Shown piece by piece: positions 16,702 to 24,848 of a DNA stretch of 46,145 nucleotides. The DNA lies in contig NZ_RDBI01000081.1 in NCBI RefSeq assembly GCF_008042125.1, positions 1,763 to 47,907 of the forward strand. The letters run 5' to 3'. This stretch comes from Streptomyces sp. MS191 (GTDB taxonomy: Bacteria > Actinomycetota > Actinomycetes > Streptomycetales > Streptomycetaceae). How positions within the stretch are numbered: position 1 is the first letter of the stretch; every line of letters begins with the position of its first letter. The notes below the pieces were generated by a model. The model ran no database searches. It had not been told where the DNA came from and saw only the letters and a program-made list of their open reading frames with translations. A program made the translations under genes and the position numbers.

Positions 16702-16857
16702 GCACCCGCGGCGCGGGTCCGAGGCCGCGGGCCGGGCCGCCGGGCCGTCCGCCCCACGGAAAGGTGTAGCCCCCATCCGTCGTGCCGGGTAGGGTGATCG
16801 TCCGCGTGCGAGCCGTCGAAGTCTCCACCCCGTCAGACACGTTGGAGCAGGCCCGCC

Positions 16858-17784
16858 ATGTCCTCGATCGCCGCTTCCGTCCCGCTCGGCGCCCCGCGCC
16901 GCGCCTGGCTGACCGACCTCCCGGTCCTCCTCGTCGCCGTCGTCTGGGGCACCAGCTATCTCGCGGCCAAGGGCATCACCACCACGCACACCGTCATCGC
17001 GGTCCTGGTCCTGCGGTTCGCCGTCGTCCTCCCGGTCCTGGTCGCGGCGGGGTGGCGCCGGCTCAGGGCGCTGAACGCCGCCCAGTGGCGCGGCGCCGGC
17101 CTCCTCGGCCTGATCCTCAGCGGCATCTTCCTGCTGGAGACGTACGGCGTCGTCCACACCTCCGCCACCAACGCGGGCCTGATCATCAGCCTCACCATGA
17201 TCTTCACCCCGCTCGCCGAGGCCGCCGTCACCCGCAGGCGGCCGCCGCGCGCCTTCCTCGCCGCGGCCGCGCTCTCGGTCGCGGGCGTGGTGCTGCTGAC
17301 CCAGGGCGGCGGCTTCACCACCCCGTCGACCGGCGACCTGCTCATGCTGCTGGCGGCCCTCGCCCGGACCGTCCACGTCCTGGCCATGTCCCGGATCAAG
17401 GCGGTGCGCAGCGCCGACTCCCTCTCCCTGACCACCGTCCAGCTCGGCTCAGCGGTCGCCGTCTTCGCCGTCCTCGCGTCCGTCCCCGGGACCGGCGCCG
17501 CACCATGGTCGGTCGCGGCCGGGTTCGGGCCCCGGGAATGGGCCGGGCTGGTCTTCCTCTCGGTCTTCTGCACCCTCTTCGCCTTCTTCGTGCAGATGTG
17601 GGCCGTGCGCCGTACCTCCCCCTCCCGGGTCAGCCTCCTGCTGGGCACGGAACCGCTGTGGGCCGCCGCCGCGGGCATCGCGCTCGCGGGCGACCGGCTC
17701 GGCGTCCTCGGCGTCGCGGGGGCCGCCCTCGTGCTCGCCGGGACGAGTTGGGGCCGCCGCGCCGCCGACGAGGGCGACCGGTAG
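16858..17784 (+). CDS. EamA/DMT-family transporter
   Basis: 308 residues with ten predicted membrane helices arranged as two EamA repeats of five. The first begins LLVAVVWGTSYLAAKGI, the usual WG-x-S/N motif; the second begins DLLMLLAALARTVHVLAMSR. TEPLWAAAAGIALAGDRLG is the conserved E-P motif of the second repeat. Such proteins generally export metabolites or amino acids; the substrate is unknown. GGAG lies about 15 bases before the ATG. The small membrane protein gene follows after 11 bp. Confidence 0.9.
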   Translation: MSSIAASVPLGAPRRAWLTDLPVLLVAVVWGTSYLAAKGITTTHTVIAVLVLRFAVVLPVLVAAGWRRLRALNAAQWRGAGLLGLILSGIFLLETYGVVHTSATNAGLIISLTMIFTPLAEAAVTRRRPPRAFLAAAALSVAGVVLLTQGGGFTTPSTGDLLMLLAALARTVHVLAMSRIKAVRSADSLSLTTVQLGSAVAVFAVLASVPGTGAAPWSVAAGFGPREWAGLVFLSVFCTLFAFFVQMWAVRRTSPSRVSLLLGTEPLWAAAAGIALAGDRLGVLGVAGAALVLAGTSWGRRAADEGDR

Positions 17785-17795
17785 GTTCCTGCCCC

Positions 17796-18158
17796 ATGCG
17801 TTCACTCCCGTACGACATAGAGTTCCGCGCCCGCGCACGCCGCACCCAGGGCTGGGGGCTCGGCCTGCTCGCGCTCGCCGGCCTGCTGTGGATCTGGCTC
17901 GCCGTACTCCTGTTCGCGCCCTACGAGGTGGGCGAGTACAGATCCAAGGAGTGCCTGTCCCGCTGGAGTTCGGAGAACCTGCACAGCGACGGCAGCAGGT
18001 GTGTCGAGGAGCGCGACTGGCCCGAACTGCTCGCCGTGCTCGGCGCGTCCGTACCCCTCGCCGTCGTCGGTTCCGTCCTCTACACCAGCGGCTCGGTCTC
18101 CCACCGCATGGCCGAGCACCTCGCGGAGGTCACCCGCCTCAACGAGGCCTCCGCCTAG
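17796..18158 (+). CDS. Small membrane protein, unknown function
   Basis: 120 residues with two membrane helices (GLGLLALAGLLWIWLAVLLF at about 20-40, and LLAVLGASVPLAVVGSVLYT at about 78-98) and a ~35-residue polar loop carrying two Cys (KECLS and SRCVEE), which could form a disulfide outside the cell. Not recognised. The ATG at 17796 has TAGGTT 8 bases upstream and no Shine-Dalgarno sequence, so it may be leaderless. It lies at the left edge of the transposase relic. Confidence 0.75.
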   Translation: MRSLPYDIEFRARARRTQGWGLGLLALAGLLWIWLAVLLFAPYEVGEYRSKECLSRWSSENLHSDGSRCVEERDWPELLAVLGASVPLAVVGSVLYTSGSVSHRMAEHLAEVTRLNEASA

Positions 18159-18181
18159 GGGGTGTTGCGAAAGGAGCGCCG

Positions 18182-18256
18182 TCCGCCCGGAGGGCGGGCC
18201 TCGGCGGCCAAACACCCTACGAACGCCTCAAGCAGAAGACCCAGGCCCCGGTGTAA
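18182..18256 (+). pseudogene. C-terminal relic of an integrase-type (IS3/IS481-like) transposase
   Basis: The last 24 codons of a DDE transposase remain in frame: GLGGQTPYERLKQKTQAPV and a TAA stop. This is the typical tail of rve-domain transposases (the RPHSALGGxTP region). No start or catalytic domain is present. Just upstream, GGGTGTTGCGAAAGG (from 18160) looks like an IS end without its partner. The 144-bp gap between the small membrane protein and the next gene is therefore old IS debris. Confidence 0.65.
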
Positions 18257-18302
18257 CCAAGCTCCGGCAGATGCACACTTCAGAAGGTCTGGGCGGCTCG
18301 GC

Positions 18303-18797
18303 TCAGGTGTCGTAACTACCGTTCCATGGCGCGTTGAAGCCCAGGCCGTCGGGATGGAACTCGGCCCGCACACCGTCGTCCTCCTCGTCCTCCTCGTCCT
18401 CCTCGTCCGCCTCGTCCACGTCTTCCTCCACGACCAGGCCGAACAGGGCTCCCTCGAGCCGGACCTCGAAGGGCGCGATCGCGATGTCCTGGTACTGCCG
18501 CTCCGGCAGGGCGTTCAGCCACTCGGCAAGCAGCAGCCGGGCCGCGTCGATCGCCTTCTCCTCGCCGTCCGCAGTGGTGCCGGTGAACCGGATACGCGAG
18601 TCCAGGTGCCGGCCGGCCCCGTCGAACCGATGGAGCACGGCGCACCACCGCTTCTGGGACTGCCAGTCGTCACCGCTCCAGCCCTCAGGGAAGGCCGCGG
18701 TGACCGAGGCGAAGAACTGGCCGCCCTGCCACCGCCCGATGGTGCTCGTGCGGTAGTCAGGTTCGTGTCTGATCGGGATGATCCCGGGAACGCTCAT
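18303..18797 (-). CDS. Conserved acidic protein, unknown function
   Basis: 164 residues. The N-terminus reads MSVPGIIPIRHEPDYRT, and the middle has a conserved FFASVTAAFPEGW segment. The region at about 125-146 is almost pure Asp/Glu, encoded by a run of CTCCTCGTC-like triplets at 18373-18428. I recall such proteins in Streptomyces sometimes labelled formylmethionine deformylase-like, but no deformylase metal motif is visible, so that label is not supported. Alternative start: ATG at 18809. It lies 86 bp after the ATP-grasp gene on the same strand and could be its third partner. Confidence 0.75.
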   Translation of the reverse strand: MSVPGIIPIRHEPDYRTSTIGRWQGGQFFASVTAAFPEGWSGDDWQSQKRWCAVLHRFDGAGRHLDSRIRFTGTTADGEEKAIDAARLLLAEWLNALPERQYQDIAIAPFEVRLEGALFGLVVEEDVDEADEEDEEDEEDDGVRAEFHPDGLGFNAPWNGSYDT

Positions 18798-18883
18798 GGG
18801 CGGAACCATAGGCGCTACCTGGGACAACAGGGGGTGGTGACCCTCGCCACCCATCCGCGTGGAATGAGCTCTCACACGCGGCC

Positions 18884-19852
18884 TCAGGGATTCTCCGCGC
18901 TCCCGGCCGCCGGCGCCGACAGCAGGAAGTCGGCGAAGTGCTCGGTCAGCGGCTCGCCCGTCAGCGGTTCCAGGAACAGGAACTGCCCCTGGGGGTTCAC
19001 CTCCAGCCACACCGGCTCGTCGTCCGGGGTCAGCTTCAGGTCCACGATCCCCATCGGCAGCCCCAGGCGCCGCAGCACCTCGGACACCCGGGCGTGGAGC
19101 TCGGCGGGTACGGGCCACGGACGGATCGGCACCTCCAGGTCGGGGCGCCAGTCCAGGTCCTCCGTCTCGATGAGGGCCGCGTACATCCGCTCGCCGAAGG
19201 AGTTGAGGCGGATGTGCCGGCAGCCCTCGATGTACTCCTGGTACACGGCGGGGCAGACCTCGAACGAGGCGGCGGGGATCGATCCGGGATCGTCCAGCAT
19301 CCGGGTCCACAGGGACGGCCCCCGGGCGCCGACCACGGGCTTGACGATCGTCCGGCCCGTCTCGCGCACGAAGTCGACCACCTCCGCGCGTGACTGCGAG
19401 ATCAGGGTCCGCGGCACCCGGAACCCGCAGTCCCGGGCCACGGCCAGCTGGAAGACCTTGTCGGCGGCCCGGTCGGTGGCGTCCGCCGGTGAGATCCAGC
19501 GCCCGCGGAAGGACGCGGCGAGGATGCCGCCGAGCGCGCCCCGGCAGTCGTTGTCGACCAGACTGCGCTCGTGCGCGCTGCCCGCCCCCGCCGACACGGC
19601 CTGATCGGCCCGGGGGCGCCGCCACCACAGGACGTCCGCCCCCTCCACGGCCACCTCGACACCCTCGGAGGTCAGGACGGTGGCCGGCCGGCCCGAACCG
19701 GCCGGCCCGTCCCGGTGCGAGCGCCAGGACAGCGTCCGCCGTCCTCCGATGGTGTCGCTCTCCACGATGTGCAGCTCCCGCCCGCGCCCGCGCACGGCGT
19801 GCTGCACGGCCAGGGCGTGGAGGTCCTCGCGGACGGAGACGGTCAGGATCAC
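18884..19852 (-). CDS. ATP-grasp peptide ligase (MvdD/TgmB-like, graspetide type)
   Basis: 322 residues. The N-terminal ~110 residues match the pre-ATP-grasp region of RiPP ligases (DVLWWRRPR at about 74-82). The ATP-grasp fold has Lys171 in TIVKPVVGARG, QEYIEG (205-210), HIRLNSFGERMYAALIE (213-229), LDWRPD (233-238), VDLKL (270-274) and LEVNPQGQFLFLE (283-295, Mg-binding Glu and Asn). Such enzymes phosphorylate Asp/Glu side chains of a precursor peptide and close ester or amide rings with Ser, Thr or Lys. A DxR motif that contacts the substrate in known ligases appears here as HIR, suggesting a different subgroup. The GTG start overlaps the upstream peptide stop by 4 bp (GTGA), tying it to that peptide. 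Confidence 0.88.
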   Translation of the reverse strand: MILTVSVREDLHALAVQHAVRGRGRELHIVESDTIGGRRTLSWRSHRDGPAGSGRPATVLTSEGVEVAVEGADVLWWRRPRADQAVSAGAGSAHERSLVDNDCRGALGGILAASFRGRWISPADATDRAADKVFQLAVARDCGFRVPRTLISQSRAEVVDFVRETGRTIVKPVVGARGPSLWTRMLDDPGSIPAASFEVCPAVYQEYIEGCRHIRLNSFGERMYAALIETEDLDWRPDLEVPIRPWPVPAELHARVSEVLRRLGLPMGIVDLKLTPDDEPVWLEVNPQGQFLFLEPLTGEPLTEHFADFLLSAPAAGSAENP

Positions 19853-20106
19853 GCGACGCCGCAGTCGTCGCTGTGGCTCGCCTCGCCGTACGAGCAGCCG
19901 GTCTCGGCCGCCACGCCCGCGAGATTGTCGGCGACGATCTCCAGACCGGTGGTCTGGCGGACCGCCTGCTCCCAGGCGCGCAGCTGCTCGGGTGTCTTCA
20001 GGACCACGTAGCGGTCGGGCTGGGAATGGAAGACCACCGGGGGTGCCATCTTCACGACGTCCTCGTCGTACCCGTCCAGCGAGTCACCGAGCTTGAAGTC
20101 AGGCAT
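19849..20106 (-). CDS. Candidate RiPP precursor for the adjacent ATP-grasp ligase
   Basis: 85 residues starting at ATG 20106, with GAGG 8 bases upstream (an in-frame GTG at 20115 is less likely). Acidic overall. Residues 1-60 would be the leader (DGYDEDVVKM; YVVLKTPEQLRAWEQAV looks like a helix a ligase could bind). The last ~20 residues, AAETGCSYGEASHSDDCGVA, are rich in Glu, Asp, Ser, Thr and Cys and fit an omega-ester or omega-amide core; two Cys are spaced eleven apart. The coding overlap with the ligase means stoichiometric co-translation. No peptidase, acetyltransferase, methyltransferase or exporter lies beside it. The ~290 bp upstream hold its promoter region; no other gene was seen there. 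The precursor role is inference. Confidence 0.7.
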   Translation of the reverse strand: MPDFKLGDSLDGYDEDVVKMAPPVVFHSQPDRYVVLKTPEQLRAWEQAVRQTTGLEIVADNLAGVAAETGCSYGEASHSDDCGVA

Positions 20107-20394
20107 GACGCCCACCTCGGATCGGTAGGGGATTCTTCGCTCGTCTCCACGATTCCACTCCGGGCGATCCGGTGCATGTCGGAGCGGCGCCGGCAGGCGG
20201 CGCGTCCCCGACCGACAGGCGGGCGCGGACGAGCGGCTGACAGGTCGTCGGACCGGCCGCCGCGCGTGGGGGAAGGGGCGCGCTGGGGGCGCGCTTCCAC
20301 AGGCTCCGGCGCGCGAATGAGCGACCCTCGCGCTCCTGCGCGCCCCCGGGAGGGGTATCCCCCGCGCGGCCGCGTCCGGCGCCGCGAACGGCCG

Positions 20395-22830
20395 TCACGT
20401 CAGGGCGACCACCGCCCGGTGCGTGGCCGCGAGCGTTCCCGGGGTGACGCGCAGCCGGAGCGCGGAACCCGTGCCGAGCACCTGGACCGACGGATCGGCC
20501 GAGGTCACCGAGGACACCGGACGGTTCCAGGTGAGGTCGACGGCCGCACCGTCGCGCAGCGGACCGGAGACACAGACCGTGGCCGTGCCACCGGACTCGC
20601 GGATCAGGACCGAGGCGGGAGCGGAGGCGGTGACCTCGCCCACCGTGCCGGCCAGCCAGAGGTTGATCCCGGTGAAGCCCAGGGAGGGGACCCGGACCCC
20701 CTGCCGCTCGTCGGTGTTGGCGAGGACGGAGAGCCAGCCGGTGTCGGCGGCGCGGGCGGCCGTCCGGGCCTGATCGGCGCCCGGCATCAGGACGTAGGCG
20801 TACGCGGCCCACGTCGGATCGGTGCCGTGGTCGAACCAGAGCGTGAGGTACCGCCTGGTCACCGGGTCCGGCACCGCGTCCCGGTTGATGTCCGACCAGC
20901 GCCCCGTCCGTGCCTCGCGCAGCGCCTTCAGGGGACCGGCGCCGCCGGGGAAGACATAGCCGGCGTGCCCGGCGACGTGGGCCCAGCGGGCGCCGGTGAG
21001 GGTGGCGGACCAGCCGAGCGCGGTCGACCGGGCCGTACCGTCGACGGTGAGGGCGTGGACGCCGTTCGCGCCGAGGTTGCGGTTGTCGACGACCGACTCG
21101 ACGCCCGTGCCGTCCCGGCCGTGGATGCCCGCCCCGAGGCACACCACGGAGTCGTCCAGGAAGAACCAGGACTTCTTCGCCAGCAGGGTGGAGGACAGTC
21201 CCCTGAGGTGCTGGCCGACCGCCGCGTACGTCCCGTCGGTCGTCCCGCCGACCCAGCGCACGTCCGGCCGCGCCGCGCCCCAGGTGCCGCCCTCGCCGTC
21301 GGCGAGCGGCTTGCGGGACGCGGTGGTGCCGGGCAGCCGGTAGGGGTCGACCGTCGGCCAGAAGTCGTCGGTGTACTGCCCGTTGGCGTAGGTGTCGCCC
21401 CACCAGTACAGCATTCCGGAGCCGCTGTGCCAGGCGCGGAGGTTCTCGCCGTTGCCGTTCTCGTAGTACGTGATGCGGTTCGACGCCATGGACAGCCCGG
21501 CCGCCCAGCCCGGCCGCCGGTGCACGGCGCGGTCCATGCCGGGGAAGAGCCGGTGGCCGGTCGGTTCGGGGCTCGCCGTCGCGGTGCCGTCGCCGACGCT
21601 CTCGAGCCGGGCGAGCGCGGCGACGTCGAGCGCCGGGCTGTCGAGCACCGGGCTGAAGTGGTCGCGGGCGATCCAGCCCTTGATCAGGCCCTCCCAGCGG
21701 GACCGCTCGGCGGCGGACGCGCTCCGCGCCAGCAGCGCGACACAGGCGATGATCCCGTGACCCCGCAGATGGTCGTCCTGGTGGACTCGGCGGGTGTCCG
21801 TCGCCCGCACCCCCCGGCTGACCGCCCGGCCCGACACGGCGTCCATGGCCAGGCCGTTGAAGAGGAACGGCGCGTACGCCTTCTCGACGGAGTCGAACAC
21901 CGCCTGCCGCCCGCCGTCCGTCACCTCCCACGCCGAACCCCTGAACAGGGCGAACAGCAGGGACAGTCCGCCGAGCATGACGGCGCCGTAGGCGCCGGCG
22001 TACGGGACGTGGGTGTGCTGGACGAAGCTGCCGTCGGCGTGGAGGCCGTCTCCGGACGTGACGTACGGGAAGACGGGCGAGAGGGCGTCGCGGGCGAGGG
22101 CGAGCTTGGCGGCGGACCTGCCGAGGACGCCGCGCAGGGCGAGCACGCGGCACAGGTCGACCCGGTTGGCACCGGTCGAGGTGCCGCCGTAGTTCGCGAC
22201 GGCGCCGTCCGGCACGAAGCGGTCGACGGCGGCGCAGTGCCGCTCGATCCGGGTCGCGCCGAGGAAGTCGTACAGCAGGACGTCGATGTCGAGCAGCGCC
22301 TGCGGGATGCCGATCTGCCAGTCGTACCAGTTGCCGTAGCCGGTCTGGTTCGCGTGGTACGCCTGGTCGTGCAGATGGTCGAGACCGGCGAGGACGTCGT
22401 CCCGGACCCCGGTGTCGCCGGTGAGGCCGGTCCCGGGCTGCGCGTACGCCTCGGCCAGGGTGCGCAGCCGCTGGTGACTGATGCCCAGGTTCCCGGAGTA
22501 CGTGTACGACTCGGCGTCCGTGTCCGGTTCGGGATCCGCGTACGGGAGGTCCGGCCAGAGGGAGCCGGCGGTGGGGGCCATCGAGGCACGCAGATCGCGG
22601 GCCGTGTCGCCGAGTTGCGCGAGTTTCGACGCGAAGGGCTCGGCGGCCGGGGCGAATCCCGTGCCGAGGAGCAGCTCGCGCCAGGTGAGGCGCAGCGCGT
22701 CGAAGGCGTCCGTGGCGTGCGCGGGCGCCGCGGCGCCGGGGAGCGCGAGCGGCGCGAGAGCCGCGGTGCCGAGGGCCGCCCGCAGCAGGGCGCGTCGGGA
22801 CGGCAGGGAGGCGGGAACGGAGGGGTGCAT
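20395..22830 (-). CDS. Secreted polysaccharide lyase family 8 (hyaluronate/xanthan lyase type)
   Basis: 811 residues. A Tat signal peptide (SRRALLRAALGTAALAPLAL, cleaved near AHA, residue 39) is followed by the alpha/alpha-toroid catalytic domain with the PL8 signatures: WYDWQIGIP, the catalytic Asn in STGANRVDL, the His and Tyr in QHTHVPYAGAYG, and YYENGNGENLRAWHSGSGMLYWW, leading into the beta-sandwich domains. It cleaves uronic-acid-containing polysaccharides (hyaluronan, chondroitin or xanthan) by beta-elimination outside the cell. No Shine-Dalgarno sequence is evident at ATG 22830, and its upstream region is the relic of a histidine kinase, so it was probably placed here by recombination. 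Confidence 0.93.
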   Translation of the reverse strand: MHPSVPASLPSRRALLRAALGTAALAPLALPGAAAPAHATDAFDALRLTWRELLLGTGFAPAAEPFASKLAQLGDTARDLRASMAPTAGSLWPDLPYADPEPDTDAESYTYSGNLGISHQRLRTLAEAYAQPGTGLTGDTGVRDDVLAGLDHLHDQAYHANQTGYGNWYDWQIGIPQALLDIDVLLYDFLGATRIERHCAAVDRFVPDGAVANYGGTSTGANRVDLCRVLALRGVLGRSAAKLALARDALSPVFPYVTSGDGLHADGSFVQHTHVPYAGAYGAVMLGGLSLLFALFRGSAWEVTDGGRQAVFDSVEKAYAPFLFNGLAMDAVSGRAVSRGVRATDTRRVHQDDHLRGHGIIACVALLARSASAAERSRWEGLIKGWIARDHFSPVLDSPALDVAALARLESVGDGTATASPEPTGHRLFPGMDRAVHRRPGWAAGLSMASNRITYYENGNGENLRAWHSGSGMLYWWGDTYANGQYTDDFWPTVDPYRLPGTTASRKPLADGEGGTWGAARPDVRWVGGTTDGTYAAVGQHLRGLSSTLLAKKSWFFLDDSVVCLGAGIHGRDGTGVESVVDNRNLGANGVHALTVDGTARSTALGWSATLTGARWAHVAGHAGYVFPGGAGPLKALREARTGRWSDINRDAVPDPVTRRYLTLWFDHGTDPTWAAYAYVLMPGADQARTAARAADTGWLSVLANTDERQGVRVPSLGFTGINLWLAGTVGEVTASAPASVLIRESGGTATVCVSGPLRDGAAVDLTWNRPVSSVTSADPSVQVLGTGSALRLRVTPGTLAATHRAVVALT

Positions 22831-22838
22831 GGGGAGGG

Positions 22839-22988
22839 ACCACCGGCCCCGTCCCGCACGTCCCCGGCTCGGGCCAGGGACTCATCGGCCTCACCGAACG
22901 CGCCACCCTCGCCGGTGGCCGGATGGAGCACGGCCCCGCCCCCGACGGCGGATTCGCCCTGCAGGCCTGGCTACCGTGGCCCTCATGA
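22839..22988 (+). pseudogene. Decapitated histidine kinase: last ~50 codons only
   Basis: The frame ending at the TGA 22986-22988 reads GPVPHVPGSGQGLIGLTERA, then LAGGRMEHGPAPDGGF and ALQAWLPWPS. This is the G2 box and last strands of a HisKA_3-type sensor kinase ATPase domain. Its stop overlaps the ATG of the response regulator (ATGA at 22985-22988), the normal kinase-regulator junction. Upstream of about 22839 the similarity stops and the minus-strand lyase gene begins, so the sensor, phospho-acceptor and most of the ATPase domain are gone. Confidence 0.8.
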
Positions 22989-23656
22989 CCATCCGGCTGC
23001 TCATCGTCGACGACGACCCCCTCGTCCGCGCGGGACTCACCCTCATGCTCGGCGGCGCCGAGGACATCGAGATCGTCGGCGAGGGGGCCGACGGCCACGA
23101 GGTCCCCGAACTCGTCGCCCGGCTCGGCCCGGACGTGGTCCTGATGGACATCCGCATGCCGCGGGTCGACGGCCTCACCGCCACCGAACGGCTCCGCGCC
23201 CTCCCCGGCGCACCCGAGATCGTCGTCCTCACCACCTTCCACGCCGACGAGCAGGTGCTGCGCGCCCTGCGCGCGGGCGCGGCCGGCTTCGTCCTCAAGG
23301 ACACGCCGCCCGCGGAGATCGTCGCCTCCGTCCGCCGCGTGGCCGCGGGCGAACCCGTCCTCTCCCCGGCCGTCACCCGCCAGTTGATGACCCATGTCGC
23401 CGGTCACCAGGAGCCGCCCCGGCGGGCCGGCGCCGCGGCCCGGCTGGCCGCCCTCGCCGAGCGGGAGAGGGAGGTGGCCGTCGCCGTCGGACACGGCCGC
23501 TCGAACGCCGAGATCGCGGCCGCGCTGTACATGGGCGTGCCGACGGTCAAGACGCACGTCTCGCGCATTCTGGCCAAACTCGGCCTCAACAACCGTGTCC
23601 AGATCGCTCTCCTGGTCCACGACGCGGGCCTGCTGGAGGACGACGGCAGTCCGTAG
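22985..23656 (+). CDS. NarL/LuxR-family response regulator, orphaned from its kinase
   Basis: 223 residues. The receiver domain is intact: acidic residues in LIVDDDPLVRAG, phospho-acceptor in VVLMDIRMPRVDG, Thr in VVLTTFHADEQ, Lys in FVLKDTPP. The C-terminal helix-turn-helix contains LAEREREVAVAVGHGRSNAEI and PTVKTHVSRILAKLGLNNRVQ. The adjacent kinase is reduced to a C-terminal stub, so this regulator needs another kinase, acetyl phosphate or a phosphate-independent mode, and the old promoter is probably lost. The cytochrome P450 gene starts 9 bp downstream and may be read with it. Confidence 0.93.
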   Translation: MTIRLLIVDDDPLVRAGLTLMLGGAEDIEIVGEGADGHEVPELVARLGPDVVLMDIRMPRVDGLTATERLRALPGAPEIVVLTTFHADEQVLRALRAGAAGFVLKDTPPAEIVASVRRVAAGEPVLSPAVTRQLMTHVAGHQEPPRRAGAAARLAALAEREREVAVAVGHGRSNAEIAAALYMGVPTVKTHVSRILAKLGLNNRVQIALLVHDAGLLEDDGSP

Positions 23657-23665
23657 GGTGCGGAC

Positions 23666-24844
23666 ATGAGCGTCATCGATCTGGGCGAACTGGGGCCGGA
23701 CTTCATCGCGAACCCCTATCCGTACTACGCCGAGCTCAGGAAGGCCGGCCCCGTCCACGCGGTGCGTACCGCGTACGGGACGGACGCCTGGCTGGTGGTC
23801 GGGCACGAGGAGGCCCGTGCCGCCCTGACCGACCCACGGCTGTCCAAGTCGGCGTCCGTCGTCGACCTCGTCCCCCTGGAGCAGGAGGCCGTCGGCCTCC
23901 ATCTGCTCGCCGTGGACCCGCCCGACCACACCCGGCTGCGCAAGCTCGCGGCGGGGGCGTTCACCGGCCGCCGGGTGGAGAACCTGCGGCCGCGCGTCCA
24001 GCGGCTCGCCGACGAGCTGGTCGACGCGATGCTGCCGGCCGGCCGGGCCGACCTCGTCGACTCGTTCGCCTTCCCGCTGCCCATCATCGTCATCTGCGAA
24101 CTCCTCGGGGTGCCGGCTGAGGACCGCGACACCTTCCGCCGCTGGTCGAACGAGCTGGTGACGCCGAGCGGGGAGATCTCGGAGCAGGAGGCCGTCGAGG
24201 GCTTCGCCGCCTACCTCGACGAACTCATCGAGGACCGGCGGGCCTCCCGCCCCACCGACGACCTGCTCTCCGCGCTGCTCGCGCACAGCGCCGAGGACGG
24301 CGACCGGCTGTCACGGAGCGAACTGCGCGCCTTCGTCTATCTGCTGCTCATCGCCGGTCACGAGACCACGGTCAACCTGATCACCAACACCGTGCGGGCG
24401 CTGCTCACGCACCCGGACCAACTCGCCGCCCTGCGCGCCGACTTCGAGCTGATCGACGGGGCGGTGGAGGAGGGGCTGCGGTACGAGGGGCCGGTGGAGA
24501 ACGCCACCCTGCGCTTCAGCCGGGAGCCGGTCGCCTTCGGCGACGTCGTCGTCCCCGCGCGCAGCGTCGTGCTCGTCTGCCTCGCGTCGGGCGACCGCGA
24601 CCCGGCCCGCTTCCCCGACCCCGACCGCTTCGACATCCGCCGCGACCCGCGGGGCCATCTCGCCTTCGGGCACGGCATCCACTTCTGCCTGGGCGCCCCG
24701 CTCGCCCGCATGGAGGCCAGGATCGCGATCCGGACGCTCCTGGAACGCCTTCCGGGGCTGGAACTCGACCCCGGGGCGGGCCCGTTGGAGTGGCTCCCCG
24801 GCGGACTCATGCACGGGGTGCGGCATCTGCCCGTGCGATGGTGA
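23666..24844 (+). CDS. Cytochrome P450 (CYP107-like)
   Basis: 392 residues, a soluble class I bacterial P450. The I-helix is LLLIAGHETTVNLI (oxygen-activation AGHETT), the ExxR motif is EEGLRYEGPVENATLRF, and the heme loop is AFGHGIHFCLGAPLARME with the ligand Cys. AVDPPDHTRLRKLAAGAFTGRRV is the C-helix region. Such enzymes hydroxylate small molecules using electrons from a ferredoxin; no ferredoxin gene is adjacent. TAGGGT lies 6 bases before the ATG and overlaps the regulator stop, so a leaderless transcript is possible. The thioesterase gene follows after 4 bp. Confidence 0.95.
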   Translation: MSVIDLGELGPDFIANPYPYYAELRKAGPVHAVRTAYGTDAWLVVGHEEARAALTDPRLSKSASVVDLVPLEQEAVGLHLLAVDPPDHTRLRKLAAGAFTGRRVENLRPRVQRLADELVDAMLPAGRADLVDSFAFPLPIIVICELLGVPAEDRDTFRRWSNELVTPSGEISEQEAVEGFAAYLDELIEDRRASRPTDDLLSALLAHSAEDGDRLSRSELRAFVYLLLIAGHETTVNLITNTVRALLTHPDQLAALRADFELIDGAVEEGLRYEGPVENATLRFSREPVAFGDVVVPARSVVLVCLASGDRDPARFPDPDRFDIRRDPRGHLAFGHGIHFCLGAPLARMEARIAIRTLLERLPGLELDPGAGPLEWLPGGLMHGVRHLPVRW

Positions 24845-24848
24845 GGGC

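Noticed and set aside
19390-24120. A 1576-codon plus-strand open frame across the lyase region
   Set aside because: It runs antisense to the ligase, peptide and lyase genes and out of frame with the response regulator; its composition is that of a shadow frame.
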